From: Mesorhizobium xinjiangense
GTDB taxonomy: Bacteria; Pseudomonadota; Alphaproteobacteria; Rhizobiales; Rhizobiaceae
DNA: 64,000 bases
Direction: 5' to 3'
NCBI RefSeq assembly: GCF_009749525.1
Contig: NZ_WOAC01000008.1
Coordinates: 1 to 64,000, forward strand
This document shows, piece by piece, positions 35,118 to 44,066 of the stretch. The notes below the pieces were generated by a model that saw nothing but the letters and a program-made list of their open reading frames with translations, searched no databases and was not told the DNA's origin. How positions within the stretch are numbered: the stretch's first letter is position 1; each line of letters opens with the position of its first letter. A program made the translations under genes and the position numbers.

Positions 35118-36822
35118 TTTCCTCCCGCCTCAGTTCGTTGGAGATGTCGAGATAGGCACCAATGACCACCGCTTCCGGCACGACGCCGAGCAGGCGGCCA
35201 TCGCTCGAGGCGACGAGCGGCGCGGCATCGCCGACAAAATTCTTGAGACTATCCATGGCCTCGCGAATGCTCGTCGTTTCGTCGAACACGACGGGGCATC
35301 GCACCGCTGCCTCCCCAGCCGACCTGCCGGGATCCGATTCCAGCACGTCGCGCGTGGCCAGCGTGCCGACATAGCGACCCGCTTCGTCGGTCACGAAGGT
35401 CGATTCCCAGTCGCGTTCGCGCATGTTCCGGCGCACCGTGCCCATCGTCGCCTCGGCCCGGCAAACGGGAAAGTCGACCACCATGTGGTCGGCCAGGCGG
35501 GCATGGGCCAGCATGGCCCCGTCGCGCCCGAGCGCCAGATCGTATCCGCGCGCCAGGATCTGGGCATCGAAGAGCGAGCGTCCGAACAGGCGGAAGGCCA
35601 CCAGATTGGCAAAGACCACCGAGACCATGGCGGCGACGGTTAGCGCGTAGTTGCGGGTCAGTTCGAAGACGATGACAATGGTGGTCAGCGGCGCGCCGAT
35701 GACCGGGCTCGCCAGCGCCATCATGCCGCAGATCGCGTAGACGACCAGCCCGGAGCTTGCGAGCGGGACGACGAGGGACAGCAAGGTTCCGAACAGGGCG
35801 CCGAACAGGATGCCGATCAGGAGGGCCGGGCTGAACACGCCGCCGGAAAAGCCGAAGCCGATGCACAGCGCCGTCAGCGCAATCTTGGCGACGACCAGAA
35901 CGGCGAGTTCGACCGGCGAGAAGGCGCCCTCTATCGTGGCGAAGCGCAGGGCCTCCGCACCGATGCCCATGACCTCGGGAAGCTCCAGCGCGACCAGCCC
36001 GACGGCGAGCCCGGCGAGCATGGGCCGCACGGCCTGCGGCAGACGCGTCGCCTGTGCCAGCCGGCCGCAATACAGCACGAGCCGCATGAAGCCGATGGCG
36101 ACGAAGGCGCACAGAACCCCTTCCAGCGCGAAAAGGAGGAACTCGAAGCTGTGCTCGACTCCGCCGAAGGTGACGACAAAGAGCGGCTCGCGCTGGAAGA
36201 AGACGTTGGCGACGACATAGCCGGTCGCCGAAGCCACGGTGGTCGGCGCGAAGGCGCGCAGGGAATAGTGCCGCAGGATCACCTCGTGGGCGAAGACAAG
36301 GCCGGCAATCGGCGCATTGAAGGCGGTCGAGATCGCCGCCGCGACACCACAGCCGATGCACACGCCCTGCAAATGGGCGATGCCGAGTTTTAGCCGGCCC
36401 GCCAGTTCCCCGAACATGGCGCCGAGATAGACCATCGGGCCGTACTGGCCGACCGAGGCGCCGCAGCCGAGCGACACGATCGCCGCGCCGGTCGAGACGA
36501 GCCCATCGCGAAATGAGGGCAGCGGCGTGCGCGTCTGCACCGAGACGATGGCGTCGGCGGGGCCGAGCGGCCGCTTGCGCGCTGAAAGCCGCCACAAGGC
36601 GAGCCCGACGAAAAGCCCGCCGAGCGGTGGCACCAAGATCGTCGCCGCGGCCACGAGCAAGGGCCTGTCCTGATAGAGGACACGCGCGCGCGGCGCCACC
36701 AGCAGCCGGTCGTTCACCCAGGCGGCGGCATCGACAAATCCGATGGCGGCGAACGCCGCGAGCGCACCGATCGAGATGCTGATCAGCGTCAGGACGACGA
36801 TCCTGTAGAAAGGGCTCACCAA
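35104..36822 (-). CDS. ClC-family chloride channel protein with CBS domains
   Basis: 572 residues: a ClC membrane domain (to about 430) and two CBS domains (about 440-565). GGVFSPALLIG (third ClC motif) and a conserved Tyr in FELTRNYAL are present. The gating motif, GREGP in H+/Cl- antiporters, reads GQYGP (125-129), so the gating glutamate is Tyr127. The inner proton glutamate position, after FAHE180, is Val181. Both changes point to a passive channel rather than an antiporter, by comparison with E. coli ClC. It ends 14 bp inside the start of the binding-protein gene. Confidence 0.88.
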   Translation of the reverse strand: MVSPFYRIVVLTLISISIGALAAFAAIGFVDAAAWVNDRLLVAPRARVLYQDRPLLVAAATILVPPLGGLFVGLALWRLSARKRPLGPADAIVSVQTRTPLPSFRDGLVSTGAAIVSLGCGASVGQYGPMVYLGAMFGELAGRLKLGIAHLQGVCIGCGVAAAISTAFNAPIAGLVFAHEVILRHYSLRAFAPTTVASATGYVVANVFFQREPLFVVTFGGVEHSFEFLLFALEGVLCAFVAIGFMRLVLYCGRLAQATRLPQAVRPMLAGLAVGLVALELPEVMGIGAEALRFATIEGAFSPVELAVLVVAKIALTALCIGFGFSGGVFSPALLIGILFGALFGTLLSLVVPLASSGLVVYAICGMMALASPVIGAPLTTIVIVFELTRNYALTVAAMVSVVFANLVAFRLFGRSLFDAQILARGYDLALGRDGAMLAHARLADHMVVDFPVCRAEATMGTVRRNMRERDWESTFVTDEAGRYVGTLATRDVLESDPGRSAGEAAVRCPVVFDETTSIREAMDSLKNFVGDAAPLVASSDGRLLGVVPEAVVIGAYLDISNELRREENESA

Positions 36823-37111
36823 AGCCTCACTCCCGCAGCGTTGTCGCGCAGCTGGTCAATTGTCGGCCGCTTGGACTTCCCCGGATCGTCGCCGCGAAGC
36901 ACCACACGGCCGATCGCGCGATCAACGCTCTGACTGTGCAACACATTTCCGTGGAGATCGAGAGTGCGGATGGCTCAGCGGACCGGCAGGTCCCGTTCCT
37001 TCGCCAATCTGGCCGCCTTGACCGACCGGCCGATTTTGCGCGCCAACCGCATTACACGCAGCAGATTCGCCTGACGGTCGAACCGAAAAAATCACAAACT
37101 CGGGGGCTGGA
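36823..37111. other. Intergenic region between ClC gene and tRNA-Val
   Basis: Apart from promoter potential for the leftward ClC gene, I see nothing supportable. A plus-strand frame and a 24-codon minus-strand frame occur but have no ribosome-binding site or recognisable product. Confidence 0.4.
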
Positions 37112-37186
<75 letters not shown>

Positions 37187-37269
37187 ATCAGCGCCGCGCA
37201 TACACCACAGTTTGCGTGCCCTCGTCAATGGCCAAATGGCGAATATTCGCCGCGGTGTGAACAATCGCG

Positions 37270-37632
37270 TCAGGCGGCCTGAAGCATCTTCTCGACCTCG
37301 TTGACGAGGTCGCGCAAATGGAAGGGCTTGGACAGCACCTTGGCGTCGCGCGGCGCCTTCGAATCGGGGTTGAGCGCCACGGCCGCAAAGCCGGTGATGA
37401 ACATCACCTTGAGATCCGGATCGATCTCGGTGGCGCGGCGGGCAAGCTCGATGCCGTCCATCTCGGGCATGACGATGTCGGTGAGCAGCAGCGAGAATGG
37501 TTCCTCGCGCAGGCGCTCATAGGCGCTGGCTCCATTGTCGTAGTCGATCACGTCGTAGCCGGCGCGTTCCAGCGCCTTGACAAGAAAGCGGCGCATGTCG
37601 TTGTCGTCTTCAGCGAGGAGAATTCGTGCCAT
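37270..37632 (-). CDS. cpdR: Single-domain response regulator CpdR
   Basis: 120 residues from ATG 37632, a stand-alone receiver domain. Acidic pocket AEDDND (7-12), phospho-acceptor Asp52 in LLTDIVMPEMDG, Thr in FITGFAA, and Lys in LSKPFHL. It lacks an output domain. Sequence and size match CpdR, which in its unphosphorylated form primes ClpXP for degradation of cell-cycle regulators and is fed by the CckA-ChpT phosphorelay. It ends in Gln-Ala-Ala, consistent with a proteolysis-sensitive C-terminus. Divergent from the N-formylglutamate amidohydrolase gene. Confidence 0.92.
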   Translation of the reverse strand: MARILLAEDDNDMRRFLVKALERAGYDVIDYDNGASAYERLREEPFSLLLTDIVMPEMDGIELARRATEIDPDLKVMFITGFAAVALNPDSKAPRDAKVLSKPFHLRDLVNEVEKMLQAA

Positions 37633-37850
37633 TTTGCTGTCCAGATCCGCAAGCGGGGGCGGGCCCGTGCCACCCGTTAACCAAGCTCGATATATGTGCC
37701 GGGTAGGGTAAACATCAAGTGAATTTGCCGGACGCAACGGTGCGCGCGCCGATCCGACGCGGCGGCCTTCAGTCGATGGTTACTGGACAGTTGCATGGTC
37801 AGATGGCAATTTCATTGCATGATGAAACGGTTGCAGCGGGTTTGACATCG

Positions 37851-38741
37851 ATGAGCGTTGAGGCTGATTTTGCCGATGTCCCCGCTTTCGGCAGCCGGCG
37901 TCCCGAAATCCAGACAGTTCCTTTCGTCTTCAACTCGCCGCACAGCGGCCGCACCTATCCGCGCCGCTTTCTGGAGCAGTCGCGGCTGGACGCATTGGGT
38001 ATCCGGCGCTCGGAGGACTGCTTCGTCGACGAACTCTTCGCCTCGGTCGTGGCATTCGGCGCGCCGCTCCTGACGGCACATTTCCCGCGGGCCTATCTCG
38101 ACGTCAACAGGGAGCCCTGGGAACTCGACCCGCGCATGTATTGCGAGCCCCTGCCGCCTTACGTCAACAGCCGCTCGGCGCGGGTGGCCGGCGGACTAGG
38201 AACGGTGCCGCGGATCGTCGGGGAGGGGCAGGAGATCTATGCCGGCCGCATAGGTCTCGACGAGGCCGTGGACCGTATCGAGCACATCTACCGGCCCTAT
38301 CACGAGACGCTGCGCCAGATGATGCTGGAGACACATTCGCTCTTTGGCACTGCGGTTCTTGTCGACTGCCATTCCATGCCCGCCAGCGTGCGGGTGGGCG
38401 AGATGGGCGCGCGCCCGGATTTCATCGTCGGCGACCGTTTCGGCACCTCGGCGGCGGCCTCCATAACGCAGTCGGCGATCGAGCTGTTGTCGGCGATGGG
38501 CTATACGGTGGCACACAACAAGCCCTATGCGGGCGGATTCATCACCGAACATTACGGCCGGCCCGCGCGTGGGCTCCACGCCATCCAGATCGAGATCAAT
38601 CGGGGCCTTTACATGGATGAGCGGAGCTATCAAAAGACGAGCGGCTTCGAGCCGCTCGCCGACGATCTGAGGCGCTTCGTCCTCGCCCTGACAGCGCAGC
38701 ACCAGGCGAACCCGCGCGACTTGCCGCTGGCGGCCGAGTAG
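37851..38741 (+). CDS. N-formylglutamate amidohydrolase
   Basis: About 296 residues from ATG 37851; ATG 37803 is possible, and none has a clear ribosome-binding site. Family motifs: VPFVFNSPHSGRTYP, RSEDCFVDELFA, FPRAYLDVNREPWELDPRMY, and the metal/catalytic segment LVDCHSMPA, with GDRFGTSA and ITEHYGRPARGLHAIQIEINRGLYMDE near the C-terminus. It hydrolyses N-formyl-L-glutamate to formate and glutamate in one route of histidine degradation (HutG2-like), or related N-formyl amino acids. No hut genes adjoin it, so its real substrate is uncertain. Confidence 0.88.
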   Translation: MSVEADFADVPAFGSRRPEIQTVPFVFNSPHSGRTYPRRFLEQSRLDALGIRRSEDCFVDELFASVVAFGAPLLTAHFPRAYLDVNREPWELDPRMYCEPLPPYVNSRSARVAGGLGTVPRIVGEGQEIYAGRIGLDEAVDRIEHIYRPYHETLRQMMLETHSLFGTAVLVDCHSMPASVRVGEMGARPDFIVGDRFGTSAAASITQSAIELLSAMGYTVAHNKPYAGGFITEHYGRPARGLHAIQIEINRGLYMDERSYQKTSGFEPLADDLRRFVLALTAQHQANPRDLPLAAE

Positions 38742-38774
38742 TGCATTCCCGACAGAGCCGGATCGATTCTGGAG

Positions 38775-38858
38775 AAAAAAAGACCGCATCGATTGACGAT
38801 GCGGTCGAAGTCTAGGGAGGAAACGCCCAAGGAGGGCATGAACGGTATCAACCGCTCA
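38775..38858 (-). ncRNA. mmgR: alpha-r8/MmgR-type trans-acting sRNA (suhB RNA family)
   Basis: On the minus strand a TTGACA (38887-38892) and TACCCT (38865-38870), spaced 16 bp, lead into a roughly 84-nt transcript. It contains the unpaired CCTCCTTGGGCGTTTCCTCC region and ends in a perfect intrinsic terminator: 10-bp stem GACCGCATCG/CGATGCGGTC (38782-38806) then seven Us (38775-38781). From memory, this sequence, its length and its place beside an inositol-phosphatase-family gene match the alphaproteobacterial suhB/MmgR sRNA, which in Sinorhizobium limits polyhydroxybutyrate granules. The 5' end is inferred. Confidence 0.8.
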
Positions 38859-38982
38859 CAGGAAAGGGTATTGTGCGCTGCACAAATGTCAAGTCTGAAC
38901 AGCATTGCTGGGCCGCCAGGCGCCTGATAAGCGCGCTATTGGTCTATTTTTGTGGCAAATCTGCAACAGTTGGTGGGGTGAA

Positions 38983-39756
38983 ATGGCTGTGAATGCTGAA
39001 TTTCTGCGGCGCATCGCGACGGCCGCGGCGGGCGAATCACTGCCGCGCTTCCGCCGCGCAGGTGCAGTCGCCAACAAGCTGGAGAGCGGCTTTGATCCCG
39101 TCACGGAGGCCGACCGCGAGACCGAACGCGTCATACGGGCGCTGATCGAGGCGGAGTATCCGCGCGACGGCATTCTGGGCGAGGAACATGGCGGCAAGCC
39201 GGGCGAGACCGGGCGGGTCTGGGTCATCGACCCGATCGACGGCACGCGCGCCTTCATCTCCGGTATCCCGCTTTGGGGCACGCTGGTCGGCCTCACCGAG
39301 AACGGCAGGGCCGTATGCGGGCTGATGTCGCAACCCTTCACCGGCGAGCTCTATTACGCCACCGGCGAAGGCGCGTTCTACGACGGTCCGGGCGGGGCGC
39401 GGCGGCTCGAGACGCGCCGGACAACCCGGCTCGACGAGGCAACACTGTGCACGACGACGCCGGCGCTCTTCGATACGCGGCGGCGTGCGCTCTACGACCG
39501 TGTGGAAGAGGCCGTGCGTCTGCCGCGCTACGGCACGGACTGCTATGCCTATGCGATGGTGGCGGCAGGGCATGTCGACCTGGTGATCGAGTGCAGTCTC
39601 AACCCGTACGACATTGTCGGTCTCATCCCCATCATCGAACAGGCCGGCGGTATCGTGACGACCTGGCAGGGCGGTCCGGCCGAGGAGGGCGGCGACATTA
39701 TCGCAGCCGCCACGCCAGAACTGCATCGCGCCGCGCTCGACCTTCTCGGGCGGTGA
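38983..39756 (+). CDS. hisN: Inositol monophosphatase-family protein, probable histidinol-phosphatase
   Basis: 257 residues from ATG 38983 (GGTGGGG upstream). Lithium-sensitive phosphatase motifs: metal-binding DPVTEADRETE, LGEEHGG (Glu), WVIDPIDGTRAFISGIPLWGTLVGL (Asp-x-Asp-Gly-Thr), and C-terminal LVIECSLNPYDIVGLIPIIEQAGG, with the last metal Asp. The N-terminal length and the DGTRAFISG variant fit HisN-type histidinol-phosphatases of Actinobacteria and Alphaproteobacteria better than SuhB. It would do the penultimate steps of histidine synthesis. The sRNA upstream is transcribed in the opposite direction. Confidence 0.85.
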   Translation: MAVNAEFLRRIATAAAGESLPRFRRAGAVANKLESGFDPVTEADRETERVIRALIEAEYPRDGILGEEHGGKPGETGRVWVIDPIDGTRAFISGIPLWGTLVGLTENGRAVCGLMSQPFTGELYYATGEGAFYDGPGGARRLETRRTTRLDEATLCTTTPALFDTRRRALYDRVEEAVRLPRYGTDCYAYAMVAAGHVDLVIECSLNPYDIVGLIPIIEQAGGIVTTWQGGPAEEGGDIIAAATPELHRAALDLLGR

Positions 39757-39768
39757 GGTTGGATTTGG

Positions 39769-40758
39769 CTATCCGCTTCCCGGAATGAAGGCGTCGAGCG
39801 CGGCCAGGCATTGTTCGCGGTAGAGATCGGCCTCCTGCAACAGCTCGTGCCGTGCGCCGTCGATGGTGAGCACGCTGCCGTAACGCAATTGCGAGGCGTA
39901 GTCCTCTATGGCGCCGGTCGAGACGATCTCGTCGCGGCCGGCGGCCAGACACAGGGTCGGTATGCGCAGGCGTGCCATGAAGCGCGGATCGGTGACCGTC
40001 TCGATGGCGATGCATGCCGCGCGCAGCCAGGCAACCGTCGGGCCGCCGAGTGCCAGCGAAGGACGCATCGCCACGATGTCGGAATTGCGCTTGAAGCGCT
40101 CGGGATCGCTCGTCAGCGGGTTGAGCGAAAATGGCCGCTGCTGCTTATGCGGCGGCCCACCGCCCAGATACATGGTGCCGAGGCCGAGCCCGAACAGCAG
40201 GCCGGACAGCCGCCCGAGCGCTGGACGCGACAGGGCGACGCGCGCCAGTTGCAGCAACGGTGCGCACAGCACCATGCGCTCGACCCGGTTGGTGAGATGG
40301 GGCGCGGCAAGCAGCGCCACGAGCGCGCCCATGGAATGGCCGAGCACGTAATACGGTCCGCGGCAATCCGGCAGCACGATGTCGTGAAAGAACCGGTCGA
40401 GGTCGGCCACGTAATGTGAAAAACTTTCGACATAGCCGCGTGCAGGGTCGCGGATAAGGCGCTCCGAGCCGCCCTGCCCACGCCAATCGAGTATGGCCGT
40501 GCCGAGACCGCGGCCGGCGAGATGGCGGATCGTCTCGAAGTATTTCTCGATATTTTCATTGCGCCCGGGAAGTACGACCACGGAGCCTGCAAGCGGGTGG
40601 TCGGTCGGACCGAACAGTCCGTAGCGTAGCTTCTTGCCGTCAAAGCCGGGCGTGAAACCGGCCGCCGCATTGTCGGGCATGGGATTGCCCGGCATGTCGA
40701 GCAGCAGCTCGGCGGCCGCCGATGGATCATTCGCGGGCAGGTGCAACGCCGTCGTCAT
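39769..40758 (-). CDS. Alpha/beta hydrolase, lysophospholipase/monoglyceride-lipase-like
   Basis: 329 residues from ATG 40758; the longer frame lacks support. Serine-hydrolase motifs: LDWRGQGGSERL (oxyanion region), nucleophile elbow GHSMGAL with the Ser, acid in LAAGRDEIVSTG, and catalytic His in DGARHELLQEAD. This is the Hydrolase_4 (PldB/Mgl) group, which cleaves monoacylglycerols or lysophospholipids. It converges with hisN (12-bp gap). Substrate specificity cannot be read. Confidence 0.88.
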   Translation of the reverse strand: MTTALHLPANDPSAAAELLLDMPGNPMPDNAAAGFTPGFDGKKLRYGLFGPTDHPLAGSVVVLPGRNENIEKYFETIRHLAGRGLGTAILDWRGQGGSERLIRDPARGYVESFSHYVADLDRFFHDIVLPDCRGPYYVLGHSMGALVALLAAPHLTNRVERMVLCAPLLQLARVALSRPALGRLSGLLFGLGLGTMYLGGGPPHKQQRPFSLNPLTSDPERFKRNSDIVAMRPSLALGGPTVAWLRAACIAIETVTDPRFMARLRIPTLCLAAGRDEIVSTGAIEDYASQLRYGSVLTIDGARHELLQEADLYREQCLAALDAFIPGSG

Positions 40759-40998
40759 ATCCGATTTGATAGAAAGCCATTCGATCAAAAGCAAAGGGAA
40801 AAGGCCGGAGGCGCACACTGGCACCCCCGGCCTCACCAGATCCGGGGGAAGGGACGTTACACCCGGACCGAGCCTGCGGCGGTCTGTCGTTCGTGAGACC
40901 GCCCGTGTCGAAGCAAGGCTATAGGGAGAGAGCTGAATGCAGGCCGAAGCGCTCGTTCATGCGACGTTCATGTGGAGTTGGCGGGCCGCAGCGGCGAT

Positions 40999-41028
40999 CT
41001 TGAATCCGCCGGCGCGAATTCCCAGATA
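40999..41028 (+). promoter_or_regulatory. Candidate RpoH (sigma-32) promoter of hsp20
   Basis: CTTGAA at 40999-41004 and CCCAGATA at 41021-41028 resemble the alphaproteobacterial heat-shock promoter, with 16 bp between them. It would start a leader of about 100 nt, a normal size for a ROSE-controlled mRNA. The remainder of the 380-bp gap 40759-40998 shows nothing I can name. Confidence 0.45.
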
Positions 41029-41034
41029 CTTTGC

Positions 41035-41138
41035 GTGGCCGCCAAGGATGGGGCCACTGGCGAGACGAAGGACGCCGGCTACCGGGTCCCTGAAGCTCCG
41101 CCAAGCGCACACCTTGTTGCTCAGAAGGAGAACACACC
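41035..41138 (+). promoter_or_regulatory. ROSE-like RNA thermometer in the hsp20 leader
   Basis: Just before the ATG, UUGCUC (41117-41122) can pair with GAGAA (41128-41132) across a 5-nt loop with G41119 bulged. This occludes the AAGGAG ribosome-binding site (41125-41130) and is the defining ROSE arrangement. Weaker GC-rich hairpins are possible upstream. Melting at high temperature would expose the site. The exact 5' limit is a guess based on the promoter call. Confidence 0.6.
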
Positions 41139-41606
41139 ATGCGTCACGTTGATTTTTCCCCCCTTTATCGTTCCACGGTCGGGTTCGATCGGCTTTTCAC
41201 CATGTTGGATTCGATTACCCAGCCTGACAACGGCCAGACCTATCCGCCCTACAATATCGAGCGCACCGGCGAGGACGCCTATCGCATCACCATGGCGGTG
41301 GCGGGCTTCGATGAGGGCGACATTTCCATCGAAGCGCACCGCAACGTGCTGACGATCAAGGGCGCCAAGGCCGACGTCGACGGCGAGGACGGTGCCGAGA
41401 CTCTTTACCGGGGCATTGCTTCACGCGCTTTCGAGCGCCGTTTCCAGCTTGCCGACCATGTCGAGGTCTCCGGCGCCGAGCTGAAGAACGGCCTGCTGCA
41501 CATCGATCTCAAGCGCAACATCCCCGAGGAGATGAAGCCGCGCAAGATCGAGATCTCTGCGGCCGGTTCGACGGCCAAGCAGATCGAGGGCAAGGCCGCC
41601 CACTAG
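41139..41606 (+). CDS. Small heat-shock protein, IbpA-like Hsp20
   Basis: 155 residues. The alpha-crystallin domain spans about 35-125: YPPYNIERTGEDAYRITMAVAGF, then LTIKGAKADVDGED and RGIASRAFERRFQLADHVEV, ending with LKNGLLHIDLKRNIPEEMKP. The short N-terminus MRHVDFSPLYRSTVGFDRLF is typical of rhizobial class A Hsps. An ATP-independent holdase that forms oligomers and keeps unfolding proteins soluble. Expression is probably heat-induced through the RpoH-like promoter and the ROSE-like leader. Confidence 0.95.
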   Translation: MRHVDFSPLYRSTVGFDRLFTMLDSITQPDNGQTYPPYNIERTGEDAYRITMAVAGFDEGDISIEAHRNVLTIKGAKADVDGEDGAETLYRGIASRAFERRFQLADHVEVSGAELKNGLLHIDLKRNIPEEMKPRKIEISAAGSTAKQIEGKAAH

Positions 41607-41653
41607 AACATGTCCCGCTCAAACGGTGACGTTTGAGCGAAAGGTACATGTTC
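41606..41653. repeat. RIME-like intergenic palindrome, copy 2
   Basis: A 48-bp palindrome beginning at the last base of the hsp20 stop codon: outer arms GAACATG/CATGTTC, inner arms CGCTCAAACG/CGTTTGAGCG. It is the same unit as at 9105-9153 and 60077-60124, in the opposite orientation. Confidence 0.75.
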
Positions 41654-41670
41654 CAGTCGATTCCTCATCG

Positions 41671-41698
41671 ATGGCGCCCGGTTCCGGGCGCCATTTTT
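41671..41698 (+). terminator. Rho-independent terminator after hsp20
   Basis: Perfect 10-bp arms ATGGCGCCCG (41671-41680) and CGGGCGCCAT (41685-41694), a 4-nt loop, and five Ts. It lies 11 bp before the stop of the convergent DoxX gene. Confidence 0.88.
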
Positions 41699-41708
41699 GT
41701 ATGCGGAA

Positions 41709-42317
41709 TCACCGCTGCCAGGTCCGGGCCAGCAGGTGATCGAGCGACAGCCGGCCGGGGCCGTGGATCACGATCATCATCAGGACGAAGACCCACAACA
41801 GGCGCTGATCCCAGATGATGGCGTCGGGAAATCGGTCGAACATATGGCCGATCGACTTTTCATCGAGCCCGTGCCCGGTGATGTCGACATAACTCTGCAC
41901 CATGACGAAGCCGATCATGCCGAGCGCGGCGATGCGACTGAAAAGCCCGGCGACGATCATCAGCGGCAGCAGCAGCTCGCTCCACATGCCGGCATGGACG
42001 ATGATGTGGTAGGGAAAGAAGGGCAGGGCCGACTTGTCGAAGCCGTGCGCCTCCATCGCCTTCGGCAGGATCGAGGCGAAGGCGCCGGTCGTGGGATTGA
42101 GAAAGCCGAAAACCCCTTCGCCGAATTTCAGCCAGGCCGAGTTGAGGTAGTAGACGAGCAGCACACTTGCGAAGACGAGCCGGGCGGCCAGTCCGGTGAA
42201 CCAGCCCGACAATGCCCGCTCGATGGCCGCAAACACGTAGCCGTGCAGGCGCGCCAGACGGGCAACCAGTGCGAAACGGCCTCGGTGCGCCGCTGGTCTC
42301 ATATCGTGTGTGTTCAT
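41709..42317 (-). CDS. bufD: DoxX-family membrane protein, bufferin-operon BufD-like
   Basis: 202 residues from ATG 42317; the long upstream frame is a shadow of the DUF2063 gene. Four predicted membrane helices (LAARLVFASVLLVYYLNSAWLKF; HIIVHAGMWSELLLPLMIVAGLF; IAALGMIGFVMVQSYVDI; LLWVFVLMMIVIHGPGRLSLDHLL). It is the last gene of the DUF2282-DUF692-DUF2063-DoxX operon, 17 bp after the DUF2063 gene. DoxX proteins in this setting are thought to support redox or membrane steps of bufferin function; the exact role is unknown. Confidence 0.88.
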   Translation of the reverse strand: MNTHDMRPAAHRGRFALVARLARLHGYVFAAIERALSGWFTGLAARLVFASVLLVYYLNSAWLKFGEGVFGFLNPTTGAFASILPKAMEAHGFDKSALPFFPYHIIVHAGMWSELLLPLMIVAGLFSRIAALGMIGFVMVQSYVDITGHGLDEKSIGHMFDRFPDAIIWDQRLLWVFVLMMIVIHGPGRLSLDHLLARTWQR

Positions 42318-42334
42318 GGGATCATGTCCGCTCG

Positions 42335-43129
42335 TCAGCAGTTCGCCGCCTCGACGGCCGTGAATGCGCCCGCTTCCAGCATGGCGGCGATGTTGGCGCC
42401 GAGATCGAAGCGGGGCTCGCGATCGAGCGCCTCGGCGGCCGCCTCGCCCAACGTCCTCCCGCCGCACAGCGCGACGAGGAAGACGGCGCCTCCCGGAGGC
42501 AGTTTGCGCACGAAAAGCTCCAGATGCGGTCTCGTCACCAGCGCGTCTTCGCCGCCGCGTTCCAGTATCTTGCCGACCGGGCCGCTTTGCCGGTTTGCGG
42601 CGAAGATCGTCACTGCCGGATAGGCCGAACGGACAACGCGCATGGCCGGATGCGGCGTGAAGACCATGGTCGAAAGGCTTTCGGCGGGAACGTTTGCCAG
42701 TGTCTCGGGGGCCAGCGGCGGAGCGTCGGCAGCGTGATAGGCGTCGAGCCAGGCGCGCTCGATGCGCGCCACGTCGCCCAGCCACGGCATCGAGGCCGTG
42801 TGCTCGAAATCGTCGATGAAGGCGGAGAAGCCGCGTCCATATTCGAACAGCAGCGGCGAACGCGGTGGTTCGGCACGCACGAATATACGCGCCATGTCGC
42901 GGAAGAACGTCCTGCCCACGATGCGCTGGACGGCCGGATAGGTTTCGCCGAGGGTGTCGATGAGGCTGACGGTCACATTGTTGCGGTAGACATCGTAGCG
43001 CTTGTCGGCCGCCTTGCTGCGCGGACCGGTGACGTCGCGCGGCGTCGGGCGCTCAGGATCGAGCAGCGGCGCGCAGAACCGCCCTGTGAAATCGTTGCGG
43101 GGCCCTTCCGGTCTATGAGGCAACGGCAT
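42335..43129 (-). CDS. bufC: DUF2063 (HvfC/BufC) MNIO partner protein
   Basis: 264 residues from ATG 43129, overlapping the end of the DUF692 gene by 17 bp. The N-terminal DUF2063 domain shows [46 protein letters not shown], in pieces, plus [14 protein letters not shown] and [21 protein letters not shown]. The C-terminal half is a second, more variable domain. In characterised bufferin and other MNIO RiPP systems this protein is the required partner that brings the precursor peptide to the iron enzyme. Confidence 0.9.
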   Translation of the reverse strand: MPLPHRPEGPRNDFTGRFCAPLLDPERPTPRDVTGPRSKAADKRYDVYRNNVTVSLIDTLGETYPAVQRIVGRTFFRDMARIFVRAEPPRSPLLFEYGRGFSAFIDDFEHTASMPWLGDVARIERAWLDAYHAADAPPLAPETLANVPAESLSTMVFTPHPAMRVVRSAYPAVTIFAANRQSGPVGKILERGGEDALVTRPHLELFVRKLPPGGAVFLVALCGGRTLGEAAAEALDREPRFDLGANIAAMLEAGAFTAVEAANC

Positions 43130-44021
43130 GGCGCCCACCAATTGCGAACGAGGCGGAATGACGGTCCATGATCGTCTGCGCCGCATCCGCCTCGGCCATG
43201 AGGATCGTCCAATCGGGAATCGCGCTGTCCCATTCGACGAGGGTCGCAACCGGGCCGCAGCGGCCGATGACGATGTCGTAGAGTTTCCACACCGCGTCCG
43301 CCACGGGTCCGTCATGGCTGTCGATCAAAAGCAACTCGCCTTCGTCATCCGTCTGCTCGGCATGGCCGGCAAGATGGATCTCGCCGACATGCTGCAGGGG
43401 GAATTCGGACAGATAGTCGAGCGCGGAGAATCCATGGTTCGTGGCCGATACGAAGACGTTATTGACGTCGAGCAGCAGGCCGCAGCCGGTGCGCCGCGCG
43501 ATCTCGGCAATGAAATCGGTCTCGGAGAATTCCGATTCTGCGAAGACGACATAGGTCGACGGATTTTCGAGCAGCATCGGCCGCTTGATCGCGCTCTGCA
43601 CCTCGTCGATGTGATCGCAGACGGTGCGCAGCGTGGCGGCCGTAAAGGGCAGGGGAAGAAGGTCGTTGTAGAAGACGTCGTCATGGGTCGACCATGCCAG
43701 GTGCTCCGATACGACCGCCGGCACGTAGCGCCCGACCAATGCCGCGAAGCGATCGAGATGATCCTTGTCGAGCGGCTGCGGGCCGCCGATCGACATGCAC
43801 ACGCCGTGCAGAAGGAGCGGATAGTCGCGGCGAATGCGCGTCAGCGCGGCGTGCGGCGGGCCGCCCGCGCCCATATAGTTTTCAGCATGCACTTCGAAGA
43901 AGCCGACCCGGGCTCCGGCGGAGACTATCGCCTCCAGGTGCTGCGGCTTGAAACTGGCGCCGGCGCGGCCGGCGACGGGAAAGGCCGGAAAGCGGCGTGA
44001 TCCAATCGTGATGTCGTTCAT
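43113..44021 (-). CDS. bufB: DUF692 multinuclear non-heme iron oxidative enzyme (MNIO)
   Basis: 302 residues, a TIM-barrel of the MNIO family (relatives MbnB, TglH, ChrH). Putative iron ligands and neighbours are all present: VHAENYMG (H45, E47), HGVCMSIGG (H72), SEHLAWS (E106, H107), LENPSTY (E152, N153), [15 protein letters not shown] (D185), IHLAGHAE (H216, H220), DSHD (D235, H237) and LVEWD (E263). Bufferin MNIOs convert precursor cysteines to copper-binding thiooxazole heterocycles. It follows the precursor gene by 45 bp and overlaps its partner gene. Confidence 0.93.
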   Translation of the reverse strand: MNDITIGSRRFPAFPVAGRAGASFKPQHLEAIVSAGARVGFFEVHAENYMGAGGPPHAALTRIRRDYPLLLHGVCMSIGGPQPLDKDHLDRFAALVGRYVPAVVSEHLAWSTHDDVFYNDLLPLPFTAATLRTVCDHIDEVQSAIKRPMLLENPSTYVVFAESEFSETDFIAEIARRTGCGLLLDVNNVFVSATNHGFSALDYLSEFPLQHVGEIHLAGHAEQTDDEGELLLIDSHDGPVADAVWKLYDIVIGRCGPVATLVEWDSAIPDWTILMAEADAAQTIMDRHSASFAIGGRHAVAS

Positions 44022-44066
44022 GGCTGCGCGCCGGTTCGTCTTCCGGCCCTCCCCCGTGCGATGGAA

